From positions 1-64,000 of the forward strand of contig LLCB01000257.1 of assembly GCA_001414345.1 (NCBI GenBank): 64,000 nt of DNA, read 5' to 3'. This DNA is from Hymenoscyphus infarciens (taxonomy: Eukaryota; Ascomycota; Leotiomycetes; Helotiales; Helotiaceae). Of this stretch, positions 49,470-61,198 are shown one piece after another; position 1 is the first letter of the stretch, and every line of letters begins with the position of its first letter. Below the pieces are notes generated by a model. It ran no database searches and was not told where the DNA came from. It saw nothing but the letters and a program-made list of their open reading frames with translations. The translations under genes were made by a program, and so were the position numbers.

Positions 49470-49573
49470 TTACTTAGAGTAGTATAAGTAGAGTAGAGTA
49501 GTACTTAAAATTGGTTAAGTAGAGTAGAGTAGTAGAGTAGAGTAGTAGTTACTACTCTACTCTACTCTACTCA
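49470..49573. repeat. GTAGAGTA-type satellite with hairpin at the edge of the AT-rich block
   Basis: AAGTAGAGTAGAGTAGTA units are followed from about 49550 by their own inverse (CTACTCTACTCTACTC), so GAGTAGAGTAGTAG-TTA-CTACTCTACTCTAC can fold back. It marks the switch from RIPed to normal composition. Confidence 0.85.
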
Positions 49574-50125
49574 TTTCTTTCGCTATAACAAAAGCTATTT
49601 TAGGTTTATTATATATCGCACCTAGAAAAGACTAACTAATATACCTCGCTCGCCTAAAATAACCGTCACAACAGCTCTCTCTTCTTCAATTCTAACTAAC
49701 TTTCAAACGGTCGTTCTCGTGGCTATTTGAAAAAGAAACTCTGCTCTGCTAAATTGCGAAGTGTGATAGAATAAGAATTGACCGCTTGCTAAAAGTATAT
49801 TCATAGTTTTAGCTAGCTCTTTATTCTTCTGTATTACACCTCGTATTCTACATCTGTATTTTTGAGAAGACAGGTGAAATTAAAGTCGTGATTTCGAAAA
49901 GTTTGGAGCCCGTTTTGATCAGTTTATGCTCGCTAAACGCCGTTGTGTATGCAAAGCTTTGCTTTTATACAGGATAAGAGGCAAGGAAAGAGGTCTAACT
50001 CTATCGCCATAGTATACACACACGTACTGGTACAAATCATATACACTCCTCCCAACATATTATACACGCTCGACCTCCCTTCTTGGAATTTCCCACTTCC
50101 TCTACTCTGTTCTCGATGTCTTCTC
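49574..50125. other. Intergenic, downstream of the aspartyl-tRNA synthetase gene
   Basis: Composition returns to normal within about 100 bp. No gene is supported. It should contain the 3' untranslated region of the minus-strand synthetase. The plus-strand CT-rich run at 50120-50180 is the coding complement of the protein's acidic/basic tail. Confidence 0.6.
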
Positions 50126-52613
50126 CTACTCTTCCCTCTCCTTCTCCTTCTCCTCACTCTCCCTCTTCGTCTTATTCTTCCCCACAACCCCCCGAATCAC
50201 ACTCTTCTCCGGCTCCGCGTCCATTCCATCCTTTAACTTCACCTCTTCCAATTTTTCAACCTCATCAACCTTCATCTGAGGAACAACACCCAACCCATAT
50301 CTCCCCAACTCCTCGGCCCCAACCTCTCTCGGACTCCCAACCATAACGTCATCACCCTTGGAATTCTTAGGGAAAGCAATTACATCTCTCACCGAGTCCG
50401 TGCCGCAAAGAACAGCAATCATGCGATCGAAGCCAATTGCGAGACCGGCGTGAGGCGGACAGCCTGCGTCGAGGGCTTTGAGGAGGTGGGAGAAATCTTG
50501 GATGCGGGCGGGGGACATCTGTGTTTGTTAGTATGCCAACTGTCATAGCATAGGAAAAGAGGGGAAGGGAGGACAAACCTTCAAAACATCCCTCATAACA
50601 AACTCCTGCATCCCCCGACTATGAATCCTCCTACTCCCGCCTCCAAGTTCCACCCCATTAACCACAAGATCATAATGATCCGCCTTCGCCTTCAACGGAT
50701 CAGTCAACAGCAGATCCACATCCTCCGCCGTTTTCGGAGCAGTAAAAGGATGATGGGTAGCTGAAAACCCTGCCGTCCCTCCTTGTCCTGGATCTACACC
50801 GTTCTCGAGTGTAAACATGGGGAAATCTGTCATCCAGAGGTAACGATGCTTTAAATCCTCGTGGATGAGATTCTCTGCTATTGCAGCTTTGTATATCGCA
50901 CGACGGAAATTTCCAAAGGGTGTTGAGCCCCCGGTGTGAGGGAGGTTAGGTCGTGCTTGGAGGAATATTACGTCGCCTTGGCCGAAGGGGGTTTCGACGG
51001 TACCACCAGTACTTGGTGATAAATATGCCGTGTCGAATAATTGTCTTATAGCATCAGCGCCTTCGAATCCGAAGGCTTGGAGACCTTCGAGTGGTGGTCT
51101 GGTCACGTCGTGGATGAAAATACCAGGGGCGCCATCGGGGTTCTGTTGAAAGGGTTTTCCTTCTGTGCCGGCGAAGAACTTGGGGAGGAACTTTTTGATT
51201 CCTGCTGGTGACTCGTAGAGATTGATCTTCCAGGCTTCGATTATTGGGTCTTCGAGATTTGTGATCATGCCGCGGAGTTCTGCTGGGACGAAATGATCTA
51301 CTCGATGTATCTAGGAAAGTTAGATTGGGCTTGTAAGCAATCAGTCCTAAACTTACCAAGCCTGGGATCCGAAGATCTGGTTTATCGGAACCATGCTGGG
51401 ACATTGCTTCTTCGTAAGTCATCCGTAGAAAAGGTGCATCGGATAATGGAAGAATGGGAGGATTGGAAGTATCAGGTTTCGAGAATTTGCTGTATAGAGC
51501 CTTGATGAACTTTTCAACTCTTTGCATTACACCTTCCCCATTTGTCCACGCCATTTCAAGATCAATCTATCCCATAATTAGTCACATGAAAGATGATCCA
51601 GTGAGAAGAAAATACCTGTGTAAATTCAGGTTGTCTATCTGCCCGTAGATCCTCATCACGAAAACATCGAGCAAATTGAACATATCTATTGATGCCACTT
51701 GCCATCAACATTTGTTTATATTGCTGTGGACTCTGCGGTAACGCATATGTGAAACCCGCTCTCCTAGTAGGTACAAGAAATTCACGAGCTCCCTCTGGTG
51801 TAGATTTAAAGAGAATGGGGGTCTCGATTTCATGAAAATCAACCAATTCTCTCCTCGCTAGTCTCATCACTTTCGACCTAAATATTAGGGAGTCTCGAAG
51901 TTTCTCATCATATCGAATTTGTAAGTGTCTGGCTTCTGGAGGATATACATGTTTTGTTCCAGATGGTATATCCTTGCCGTAAGAATTTAGACATGTAATA
52001 TCCTCCGCAATTATTTCGAGATGTTCTAGGAAGACAAAGTCTAACTTGGTCACTGGTTCTTCTGGTGCTGGGGTCTTATGGCACTTCTTCTTTGGCTTTG
52101 GTTTTTCCCCGACCCTCCCAGTAACACTTATCGCACTTTCCATAGGGATCGATTTCAACTTTTGGATCAGTGCGGCATCGCGAACGCAGACTTGGACATG
52201 CTCAGGGCCAGCACCCTTAATGAGGTGCACAAAAAGGAGTTCGCGGGATAGGTGTCGAATATTTTTGACATGTCCAACCGCGGTTATTTTCTGACCGAGG
52301 AAACCTAGGTGGATTTTGCGGTCGAGTGGGAAGGTCGGAGGAGGGACATTGTCTAAGTAAAAGTTAGAACAGAGCAGAAGAAGTACCATCCATACGTACA
52401 AGTCCCTTTGTATTCTTGCCAGAAATCTGAACTCTCAATGCCTTTCTTAACCTGCCCCTGCGGGGCAAATCTAGGAGGGTTGTGGTGGAAGAATCTGCGA
52501 GGCAGATTGGCAGAGGCTAAACAGGGTGATTTTCTCGACCATGCTGTAGGCAGGTTCAAAGCTCGAGTACTTGACCTCAAAGTAAATCTGCTAGCAATGG
52601 ATAGTAGGGTCAT
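50126..52613 (-). CDS. MSD1: Mitochondrial aspartyl-tRNA synthetase
   Basis: Charges mitochondrial tRNA-Asp with aspartate in the matrix (class II synthetase). Exons on the minus strand: 52613-52400, 52352-51616, 51566-51357, 51310-50579 and 50518-50126. The four introns are 47, 49, 46 and 60 bp with GT...AG ends; the total is 761 codons plus stop. The N-terminus is basic and Ser/Arg-rich ([19 protein letters not shown]), a mitochondrial presequence. The OB-fold anticodon domain follows ([19 protein letters not shown]). Motif 2 is [16 protein letters not shown] (about residues 302-317), with IDLEM continuing across intron 2. Motif 3 is GLAIGFDRM (about 656-664). After the usual SP-V end there is an extra Glu/Lys-rich tail of about 45 residues. 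The start is chosen as the first ATG giving a presequence. The gene symbol is by analogy with the yeast mitochondrial enzyme. Confidence 0.93.
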
Positions 52614-54156
52614 CGCGGGTTCAATTCCATCGTCGACACCGAAATGGCTCTATGCTATATTGGAGCTGCAGCCAAAGAAATCGGGAGCTATCCCAAAAGG
52701 GACTAGGGCCTGGTCGGCACGTGCCGGGTCGCACCCGACTCAAATATTTCTTCGCGATGGATTTTGGACTTCTTTTCTCTTCATCCTTCCAAGTTTTAAA
52801 CTTGTACGTACCACCTTCTACCCCTCGAAACAATCACATGCGATCAACTGCTAACGTGTAGCCTACAGATATGATGAAAAGCCAGCGTGTTTATATGACT
52901 ATAATTCCGTCTTCTGGAGCTTTCCAACTCTCCCCTCACGGGGCTCAAGTGGTTGGATTGCGAAGGGAGATGGAAGAGTGAAATAAGCGTTCGACACACC
53001 AACCTTGTTTTTACACGAACGCGATGAAGGCATCTCTGACCCATAAAGCTTGGAAGGCTTCGGTTTCTTTGTGTAATATTCTTCCCATTTTCCTTGTTGT
53101 TTTCTGGCGGGAGGGGGTAGATGCGACGGCTGCAAGTCTTGGTCATACTAGCTACTCGGACACGCTTCGCACATCACTTCGCACATGGCAGGGAAACATT
53201 GGCCGAGCACGGTTTGTATGGACACGTTGAGTTGAGGATGTACGGCACCAGATGTTGGGTGGGAGGGACAAGCAGGTTTCATCAAGAGGATGTAGGGTTT
53301 GGCATTATCTTGGTGCGAGCATGGAAGCATCTCTGGGTTTTCTGGTGGGGGAGAGGATTCCCGCAGTACTTGTATACTTGTACTATGTACGAGTGAGTAC
53401 AAGCACCTCGGCGGAGGTGGCAGTAGACAGCATAGTCAAATTTTATATGAAGGAAATATCTCACCGAGAACTCGCAATGCGGCCATGATCTTCTGTCCTG
53501 ACTTGGAATGAAAATAGGTGTCGCCTTTCAGGGCCGCTGCGTCTCGGTCGGGCTTTCCTTGCCACGAGCCCGAAGTGCTGACGCGCTCGCCATGGAACCC
53601 TGAAGACAAGCACTTTGCTGCTAAGGTACCTATGCCCGTCGCCTCGCACTCGCACTTGTTCACATGAAATGACCTGAGTGGGAGACCCCGGCCAACCTCC
53701 TCCCATCGTATTGCCCATCGTACTCCGAGTATTGCCCATCTTGCATTACTCTCTAAACTCTTCTTTTTCACCTCGTACTCTACCTCTACTCAGAATGTCC
53801 CTATTCCGATGATGACGATCCGGAGCCAAGTTGATCATTCTGACCGCAACCTTCTACCGGCCGCTTTGGCAGGGTCGTCGTAACTGCCATTTTGATTGAT
53901 TCAAAAAGCCCCCGACTGAAGAACTCCAGAGCGCCAGCGGACGCTCCCGAATCTGACGACTGCATATTTCTCCACCACCACCACCTCCACCATCCAGGCC
54001 AAGAGTGAATCACAGCTCTCCACCACGGCTTAATTCTTAATTGCACCTTCCATTCACCCATCCTCACTAGCCCAACCTAACTGCTCGCACGAAAAGAAGA
54101 CCTGCCGTACCTCCCGGCCCATCGTCGCAAGCCGTCTCTAATTGCTACAGTTGAAG
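52614..54156. promoter_or_regulatory. 1.5-kb divergent intergenic region
   Basis: Separates the start codons of the minus-strand synthetase and the plus-strand ANTH adaptor, so it must hold both promoters. The frames it contains are short and overlap on both strands, and none resembles a protein. A small inverted repeat (TTGTACT...AGTACAA) lies near 53378-53404, and a CCACCACCACCACC run lies near 53975-53990. Confidence 0.6.
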
Positions 54157-56345
54157 ATGAGTTCATTTGAAAAGTCGGTAAAAGGGGCGACGAAGATCAA
54201 GGTGAGATCTGGAAGTCATGGTCTATTGAGACTTGCCTTTTGGATTGCATGCTAATCCTCTTATTTGGCAGGCCGCCCCGCCAAAATCAAAGTATGAAGA
54301 CCGCCCCTCCACACATTTGTGATTGAACGGCCCGGAACTAATCGAATTCCTCTAGATACATCGAGCATATCCTGATCGCAACACATTCGGGAGAACATGG
54401 AGTGGCAGAGGTATTTCGGGCCTTGCAGAATCGGCTGCGCGACTCCACATGGACGGTGGTATCAAAGAGCTTAATCACAGTCCATTTGATGATCAGAGAG
54501 GGTTCCCCAGATGTGACATTGGCATACCTGGCAAGGCATAGGAACATGCTGGCTATTAGCAGTTTCTCAGACGGTGGGTACACACGGATTTCAGCTGGGG
54601 AAATGGCTCTGCCATGGCGAGGAATTTGATTGAGACTGTGCTAACAAAGGATGGCACAGTTCAAACCCAAGGGCGAAATATTCGACATTATACTAACTAC
54701 CTGAGCGAAAGAGCGAGAGCATATCGGGATACAAAATGTGATTATGTTCGAGGGGCAGAGGGAAGGTTAGAGAAAATGTCAATTGACAAAGGACTTCTTC
54801 GGGAAACAGAAGTTATTCAGAACCAGATCACTGCCCTTCTGAAATGTGATGTACGTGGCGAAGTTTGGTTCCAGTGGAATATGTGCTAAAGGGAATAGGT
54901 CCTCGAGAATGAAGCCGAGAACGAAATCACAATTACAATCTTCCGGATGTTGGTATTGGATCTTTTGGCAATGTTCCATGTCATGAACCAAGCCATGATA
55001 AATATTCTGGGTCAGTTCTTTATCTGCGGAATGGAAATTATCCAACACTGACATTTTTGTAGGACACTTCTTTGAAATGTCAAAACCCGATGCGGAACGA
55101 GCTATGGAGATTTACAAAAAGTTTACAAAACAAACTGATTTCGTGGTTCAATATTTAAGCACGGCTCGACAATACGAACACGCTACGAGAGTTGAGGTAC
55201 CAAAGTTAAAGCATGCCCCGGTCAATCTGGGGAAACAGTTAGAGGATTATCTTGTGGATCCAGATTTCGAGATCAACAGAAGGCAATATATAGCCGAGCA
55301 AGAAGGAAAGAAGGGGAGGGTCACAACAAATGGTGCTAGCAAAGGAGCAGCGGCTGCGAAAACGGATTCCGATACGAGAGCTGCAGCTGCACGCGCATTT
55401 CCGGATATCTCTTCGGCACCAAAACCTCAAGCTACGAAAGCACCTGCTCCTGATTTGATCGACTTTTTTGATTCAATAGAACAGGCCCCGGCCCCACAAC
55501 AAATGCCACAGCAGGCTCCCCCTCAGCAGCAAGCTTCATATAATCCATTCAACAACACTGGCGCTGCCCCTTTTCAAGCTCAACCACAACAACTTTCTCA
55601 AAATGGCTTTGCGCAACCACAAAATGGATTCCCAAGTCCGACCCAATTTTCTCCCCAGCCTTTCAATAATGGGTTTACTGGAAATCAACAACAACCTCAG
55701 CAACTTCAACCAAGTTTTACTGGTGCTGGTTTTGGTGGATATACCCCACAGCAATCATTCCAACCTGGAGCCCTGGGTTCCATCCCACAAGAATCACCTG
55801 CAAATTTCCAACCTGGACAGCCTCAACAATTGGGCACTATGCAAACCGGTGGATTGGCTGCTCCACAAACCACAAATCCTTTCCGAATGTCAATGATGAG
55901 CACCCAACCTACAGGAATGTCAAGTCCGGCGTTTCCAATGAGTCCTCCAGTAAGTTCACCTATAAATCGTCAAAACACAAATCCTTTTGCAAAATCAACA
56001 TCGCCTGCTTCCGGGCAGCCTTTTTCGTCTATACCGGACCAATTCCAGCAACAGCATATGCCCCTACAGCAGCCGGCTGCTCCTCTTCAAGCAATGGTCA
56101 CTGGAACGAATCCTTTTGCGAGGAATATCTCGATGAACGCTGCTTCACCACGTCCACAGACCGCGGGTGGATTAATGCCTCAACCTACGGGTACCACAAA
56201 TCCCTTCCGACAAAGTCAGTTTGTTAATCATGCAACGGGGGCCGGTTGGCAAAACAATCAACAACCTATCGGCGGCGGTCTAGATCATCTGGAAACGGTT
56301 CCGATTTTCCCTAGACCGCAAACCTCGCAAGCGTGGCAACAATGA
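54157..56345 (+). CDS. ANTH-domain clathrin adaptor (AP180/CALM, Yap1801/Yap1802 family)
   Basis: Endocytic adaptor that binds PI(4,5)P2 at the plasma membrane and links cargo, clathrin and EH-domain proteins. Exons 54157-54201, 54272-54291, 54356-54573, 54660-54850, 54899-55010 and 55063-56345, with five introns of 48-86 bp, give 622 codons plus stop. The ANTH lipid-binding signature is at the start: KGATKIKAAPPKSKYIEHI; the family consensus ends K-KH, and here Tyr replaces His. Helical ANTH blocks follow: FRALQNRL, LMIREGSPDV, FSDVQTQGRNIRHYTNYL, FRMLVLDLLAMFHVMNQAM. A clathrin-box-like DLIDFF is at about residues 326-331. The tail is Gln/Pro/Asn-rich with five NPF motifs (first at about 359-361), the ligands of EH domains, as in yeast Yap1801/2. 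Start: first ATG, immediately before the conserved FEKSVKGATK. Confidence 0.93.
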
Positions 56346-57640
56346 TGAGTTGCCTTTTTAGTAGATTTTTTTGATTTTGGCGATGATGGGATTAATAGCA
56401 AGGCGTTACGAGAGATTTGTTTTTCGTTTTTCGTTTATCGATCTCGGGGAATTGAAAATCCCAGATGCATAGGTGGTTGGTTGGGTGGAATGTATAATGG
56501 GGTATTTGGTGGGGAGGGGATTGGTGGGGGAGGTGCTTGTGAGATATGGAGAGAGTTTGATAATACCAAATAAAATGGAAGGCTTTTTGCCTGATTTGAA
56601 TTAGTGTGCTTGATCCTAAGACTTCGTGACTATTACTGGACGTCGTTTAAGCAAGCCTTTACCCCCAGGACTCCTACAAAAGAATGTTATATCGCTGGCC
56701 ACTTGACCTTTCTCCTCGCTTCCTATATACATCATCGGAACGTCACATTCAAGCAGGGCCCACAAATCAAGAGAATGAAAAGAGCTTATCAATTGCTGTC
56801 TATACTGCTCAAAGCTCAAGGGGAAAAGGAGGAAATCTAAACAGAGCGCACCGTGGGTCCTACAAAGTTTGATATCAAGCTTCAGACCTTCTTCCTCCCG
56901 CGAGTTCTACGAGACACGAATATATGGTTTTTTGGGATTGGAATACGGACCGAGATGGGTTGAGAAATAACTAGTAGGTGGGATCTTTATGTTATATATT
57001 ATATATGTTTGTTAACATAAAGGATATCTGGAGTGATTGGCGATTGTGGGGTGGATGGGTTAGGTGGAAGGATGAGATGAGATGGGGGAAGGAAAAGATG
57101 AGAATTAGGAGATGAGTTTTAGGTGATGATGAGGGTGGAAGATGGAATGACGGAGGATAGAATGATATAAGTTTATGTGAGATTTGTACTTGAGTTATAA
57201 AAAGAATGAGAAATAGAGTTGAAGGTTATAGCTATGCTTATATAGAACTCCCTTATCCTTTTTCCTCTCTCTCTCTCTTCTTATCATATGGAATTCAGAA
57301 GGCGTTGATTAAAGAATGGAAATACGACGGTTTACTCTTACTAGCTAGGGAATTAGTTCGTTTTCTGTCAAGTTTCTACTCTTGGCATTCTTGGAGTTGA
57401 AAAGTGTATGACAACTACCTATTACTTACTTTTAGTATTAGAGATGGGAATGACTTTCTTGAATTCTCACGTTTTATATCTACTGCTCTTGGGCGGGATG
57501 GTAAGTTTACCTTTTTTCGGTTGGAAAACTTGGAAGAGGAAGGTTGCTTCTGACCTTTTATGTAATTAAGTTTTAAGAAGCCTAAGTTTAGCGCGGAAAG
57601 TTCTTGGAATTTGTGATATATCACATCTTAAGCGGGAAAT
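56346..57640. other. Intergenic, 3' of the ANTH adaptor; no gene seen
   Basis: The first ~250 bp are T/G-rich and probably 3' untranslated region. The rest is purine-rich (GGTGGAAGGATGAGATGAG near 57060) with a CT run near 57265. Short open frames occur on both strands, without recognisable protein features. Composition drifts to AT-rich from about 57640. Confidence 0.55.
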
Positions 57641-58068
57641 TTTAAAAGGAATAGAATTTAGGAGAGAAGAGCTAGAATAGATCGCTTGAACCTTGCTTTG
57701 CTATCTTCTGCTTATCTAAAGGAAGTTGATTTATACTTTTAAATAAATTTTAGATACTTTTGAAAGAGTATATAAAGATTTATTACTCGTCTTATAGTAG
57801 ATAGAGAAATAGCGGTAAATAGCTCGTTGCGCTGACTTTCTAATATAAGGTAAGAGTACTTTTAATATATTAGAACTAGGAAACTTGATTGTTTTATAAT
57901 ACGCGGATAGAGTAATAGATTAAATTATTCTAGAGAGCTAGAATAAGAGCAGGTACGAACTTGATTTTTACTATCTATTATAAGCTTAGAACTTTACTTA
58001 TAGACTACTTCGCGAGCGTGTTCTACTTTAGTTAGCTTCTTTATAGTACTCGTCGAGCTAAACCTTAT

Positions 58069-58092
58069 TCTCTCTCTCTCTCTCTCTCTCTC
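58069..58092. repeat. (CT)n microsatellite
   Basis: Uninterrupted CT dinucleotide run. Confidence 0.9.
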
Positions 58093-58943
58093 GAACTATC
58101 TCCTTAGTTACTTTAATCTCTTTTCTTACTATCCTCGATCTCTCGCTTATTTTTTACTATATATTAGTTATAGGAAGTCTATATAGACTAGTATAGAGAA
58201 GAGAAAGCTTTCTTAACTACTTAATAAAAATACTCGATTATAGTTATAATACGAGAATAAGATTCCCTTTCTTTCTTATCTTTCTTATTTATTTATAACC
58301 TATTCGTTATAATCTTACTAAGCTTCTTCGCTTTATAAAGAGAAGTATATTAAGTTTTTTTTAAATAATCTCTATCTTTTTTATTTCTCTTCTAGTATAA
58401 TTTCTTCTAGAAATATATACTAATTTTTTAAGATAGATAGTAAGATTCTTTATAATAAGATAGTTGTTTTTATATAATATCTAAGAGTTTATTTATTCTA
58501 TCGAAGCTCTTCTTACTTACGTAGAATATTAGTATAACTTAGTTATAAGTTTATATATTAGTTATATCTATTATTTATTAATAACTATTCTAGATATATA
58601 TAATACGACTACGTACGCTTACTAACGTAGTTACTAGAGCTCTAGTTATATAATAAGACTAAGTATAATATACTATTCACTTCTATAATATCTAGTATAG
58701 ACTTAAGTAGTAATATCTTTATATTATTAAGAAAATCTATAGTTTAGTATAACTAAAGTATAGATATAGCTAGTCTCTATTAGATATAGCGTAGTACGTA
58801 ATAGCGTAACTATATATATATAACCGCGAGTCTCGACCTTCTTTTCTTCGTAGTTAATACTATAATCTTCTTTCTACTCTCTATCTTTACTATAAAGAAT
58901 TAATATATAGAATTATTACTATATATAAAGCGATCTACTTAAT

Positions 58944-59291
58944 TATAATAGTATAATATATATACTACTATAGAAGAGATATATAGAAGTATATTCTATA
59001 GAATAGTATATATAAAAACTAGGCTCTAATATAGAAGAAAAGACTAAACTTGTCTTTTCTAACTATAGAAGAGTAGATAGCTATATAGAAGAGGTTAAAA
59101 ACCGAATAATAATATATATTAGCTAATATAAAAGCTTAAACTTTATAAACGTTATCTAAAAGTCTAGATATATATAATCTTTCTAAATTAGATAATATAA
59201 AATAATAATAACTAAAAGCTAAATATACTATAGCTAAAACCTTATATATATAGTAGATAAACTCGGCTATTTAAGATAGCTAGCTATTATA
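58944..59291 (-). repeat. Solo Gypsy LTR with intact TSD
   Basis: Read on the minus strand it starts TATAATAGCTAGC and ends TATACTATTATA. It carries the AAGCTTTTATATTAGCTAA and TCTTCTATATTAGAGCCTAG segments also found in the LTRs at 10936 and 14338. Perfect 5-bp duplication TTAAT lies on both sides (58939-58943, 59292-59296). No internal sequence is attached, so it is a product of LTR-LTR recombination. Confidence 0.85.
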
Positions 59292-60563
59292 TTAATATAT
59301 ACTAATAATTAGCTTTTAATATAAATTAACACTTTTTTACTCTAATATAACTAGTATAATATATTATTAATAAAAGAAAGACGATTATTAAGATTTATTA
59401 GCTTTTTTAAGCTAGTAGCTTTATATAGTAAATAGAAATTATATAATATATTTTTTTTTCTAAAACTAATTTTCTTTTATATAAATACTATAGCTATAAA
59501 ACTTAAATACTTACTTTAAGAAAGCTAAGTACTTACTTATATTATATTAATAAAAAGAATAGAACTTTATTTAAAGTCGAGTCTATAGATTCTATTAGCT
59601 ATTAGTATAGACTTACTATTTAGCTATTATATAACTCGATATATTACTATATTATTAGTTAAGTTCTACTTAATATAATAATTATTAGAGACTCTTTTAA
59701 TATTTTAATAATAGTATTAATATTAAAGTCTAATCTAATAGATTTTATTAATTTATTATATTCTTTAGTATAGTTATACTATCTTTATATTACTAAAATC
59801 TACTTAATTAATATTAAACTTAGAGAGAATAGTAAATAGATATATCTTATAAATTATTATAATATATAATTCAACTAGCTATATTAATAATTACTTACGA
59901 TTTCTCGCTCTCTTTATATCTAGAGAGTTTATATTATAGATTTCTATCTAGTATTAGCTTTATATAAATAATAAGACTAGAAGTTATTAAAATATAAATA
60001 TAAGTTTAAAATAGCTATAACTATCTATTTAATTATTACTCTTTATAAGAGTAGTAGCTATAATTTATAACTTAATATTTTTATATTATATTATCTAGTA
60101 ACTACTTTATAACTAATAGTAATAAGAAAATAAATCAAGTTAGTAGAGAGTAGAGAATACTAGTTTTACTTATACTCGCGCTTTAAAGTTCTAATATATT
60201 AGTCGTTTTTAGTAGAATTCTAGTTTATAAATAAAATATAAGATACGTAATCTAGTATCGATATATATTCTTAGCTTCTACTCTCTTTCTACTTCTCGCT
60301 TTAAATATCTTATATACTATATATTAAGCCTCGACTAGAGTATTATCTAAACTAGTACGAGTTCTATAATAACTTATAATACTCTATAATAACTCTTTTA
60401 AGTAATTTATATAAGACTTTTATTAGAAAAATTGAACTTTTTTAGGTTTAAAGCGGTTATAATATAGACTTATAACCTATAAATAATATATACGAATTTT
60501 TAAGATAAGCGAAGCTATTAAAAGATATTATAGGGTTTTCTATATATTTAGCCTATACACTTA

Positions 60564-60992
60564 GAGGGTCACCCGGGTGATAGACCTGTTAGTATACTAA
60601 AATCTACCTCTATTCTTTTTATATCTTAATTTGCTTTAATAACAAGTTATAGATATAGTTAAAGAGTATAAAGTAGATCTGCGGCTATTATTAAGTATAA
60701 TAAGCACTTTTTTTAGGCTTCTTATAAGCTCTTAAAGCAGCATCTTCGTAGTAAACTATAATAATATAACTACTAAGAAGCTTATTTTAGAAAGCTAGAA
60801 TAATACTAAGTAAAAGTTTATAAACTACTAAGCGTAGTATTTATAGAATTCTATTAATTTAGAGAGTTAAATAATAAGCTAGTAGATTTATTTTAGATTT
60901 TTATACTATAAATTACATGTGTTATAACTATATTTGTGAAAAAGAAGTGTTAGTTTTAGTGTGCCAAGAGGTCTGTCACCCGCGTGAGAGTC
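60564..60992. mobile_element. 429-bp MITE at the edge of the AT-rich block
   Basis: The ends are inverted repeats: left GAGGGTCACCCGGGTGATAG followed by ACCT; right, reverse-complemented, GACTCTCACGCGGGTGACAG followed by ACCT. Similarity extends further in to ACTAAAA. A TA dinucleotide lies on each side (60562-60563, 60993-60994), the Tc1/mariner target. The interior is AT-rich and non-coding. Confidence 0.75.
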
Positions 60993-61110
60993 TAGGCTAC
61001 TGAGTTCATTTCTTGAAGCTTAGCGAGCCCTTGGACACCCATCTTTCAAAAATTGACCAAAATATAAAATTTCAACCAAAAGGACAAAAAAAATAAACGC
61101 GAGCGTGCAC

Positions 61111-61198
61111 AGGTTCCACCGGGTTTCGAACCCGGGACCTTCACTGCTATAATTATAACATTGTAAAAGTGACGTGATAACCACTACACCATGGAACC
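61111..61198 (-). tRNA. tRNA-Val (anticodon UAC) with intron
   Basis: The minus strand folds as a cloverleaf: acceptor GGTTCCA with TGGAACC, D-arm GTGTAGTGGTTATCAC, anticodon stem TCACT/AGTGA with loop TT-TAC-A, and T-arm CCGGG-TTCGAAA-CCCGG. A 15-nt intron (ATGTTATAATTATAG) sits after position 37, the canonical place. The base after the acceptor stem (discriminator) reads T rather than the usual A. Confidence 0.9.

Larger units (their letters stand above)
57641..60563. other. Second AT-rich, CpA-depleted block
   Basis: Same composition as the left 49 kb. It contains a (CT)n run at about 58069-58092 and a solo LTR at 58944-59291. No other element or gene is recognised. Confidence 0.6.

Noticed and set aside
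52408..54067. Several open frames of 60-150 codons on both strands between the synthetase and adaptor genes
   Set aside because: They overlap one another or the first exon of the synthetase, lack splice-joined extensions and show no recognisable domain.
54338..55054. Minus-strand open frames under the ANTH gene
   Set aside because: Shadows of the six-exon plus-strand gene, whose splice sites and protein are unambiguous.
56604..57624. Short open frames downstream of the ANTH gene
   Set aside because: All are under 80 codons in low-complexity or UTR-like DNA, without protein similarity that I can see.
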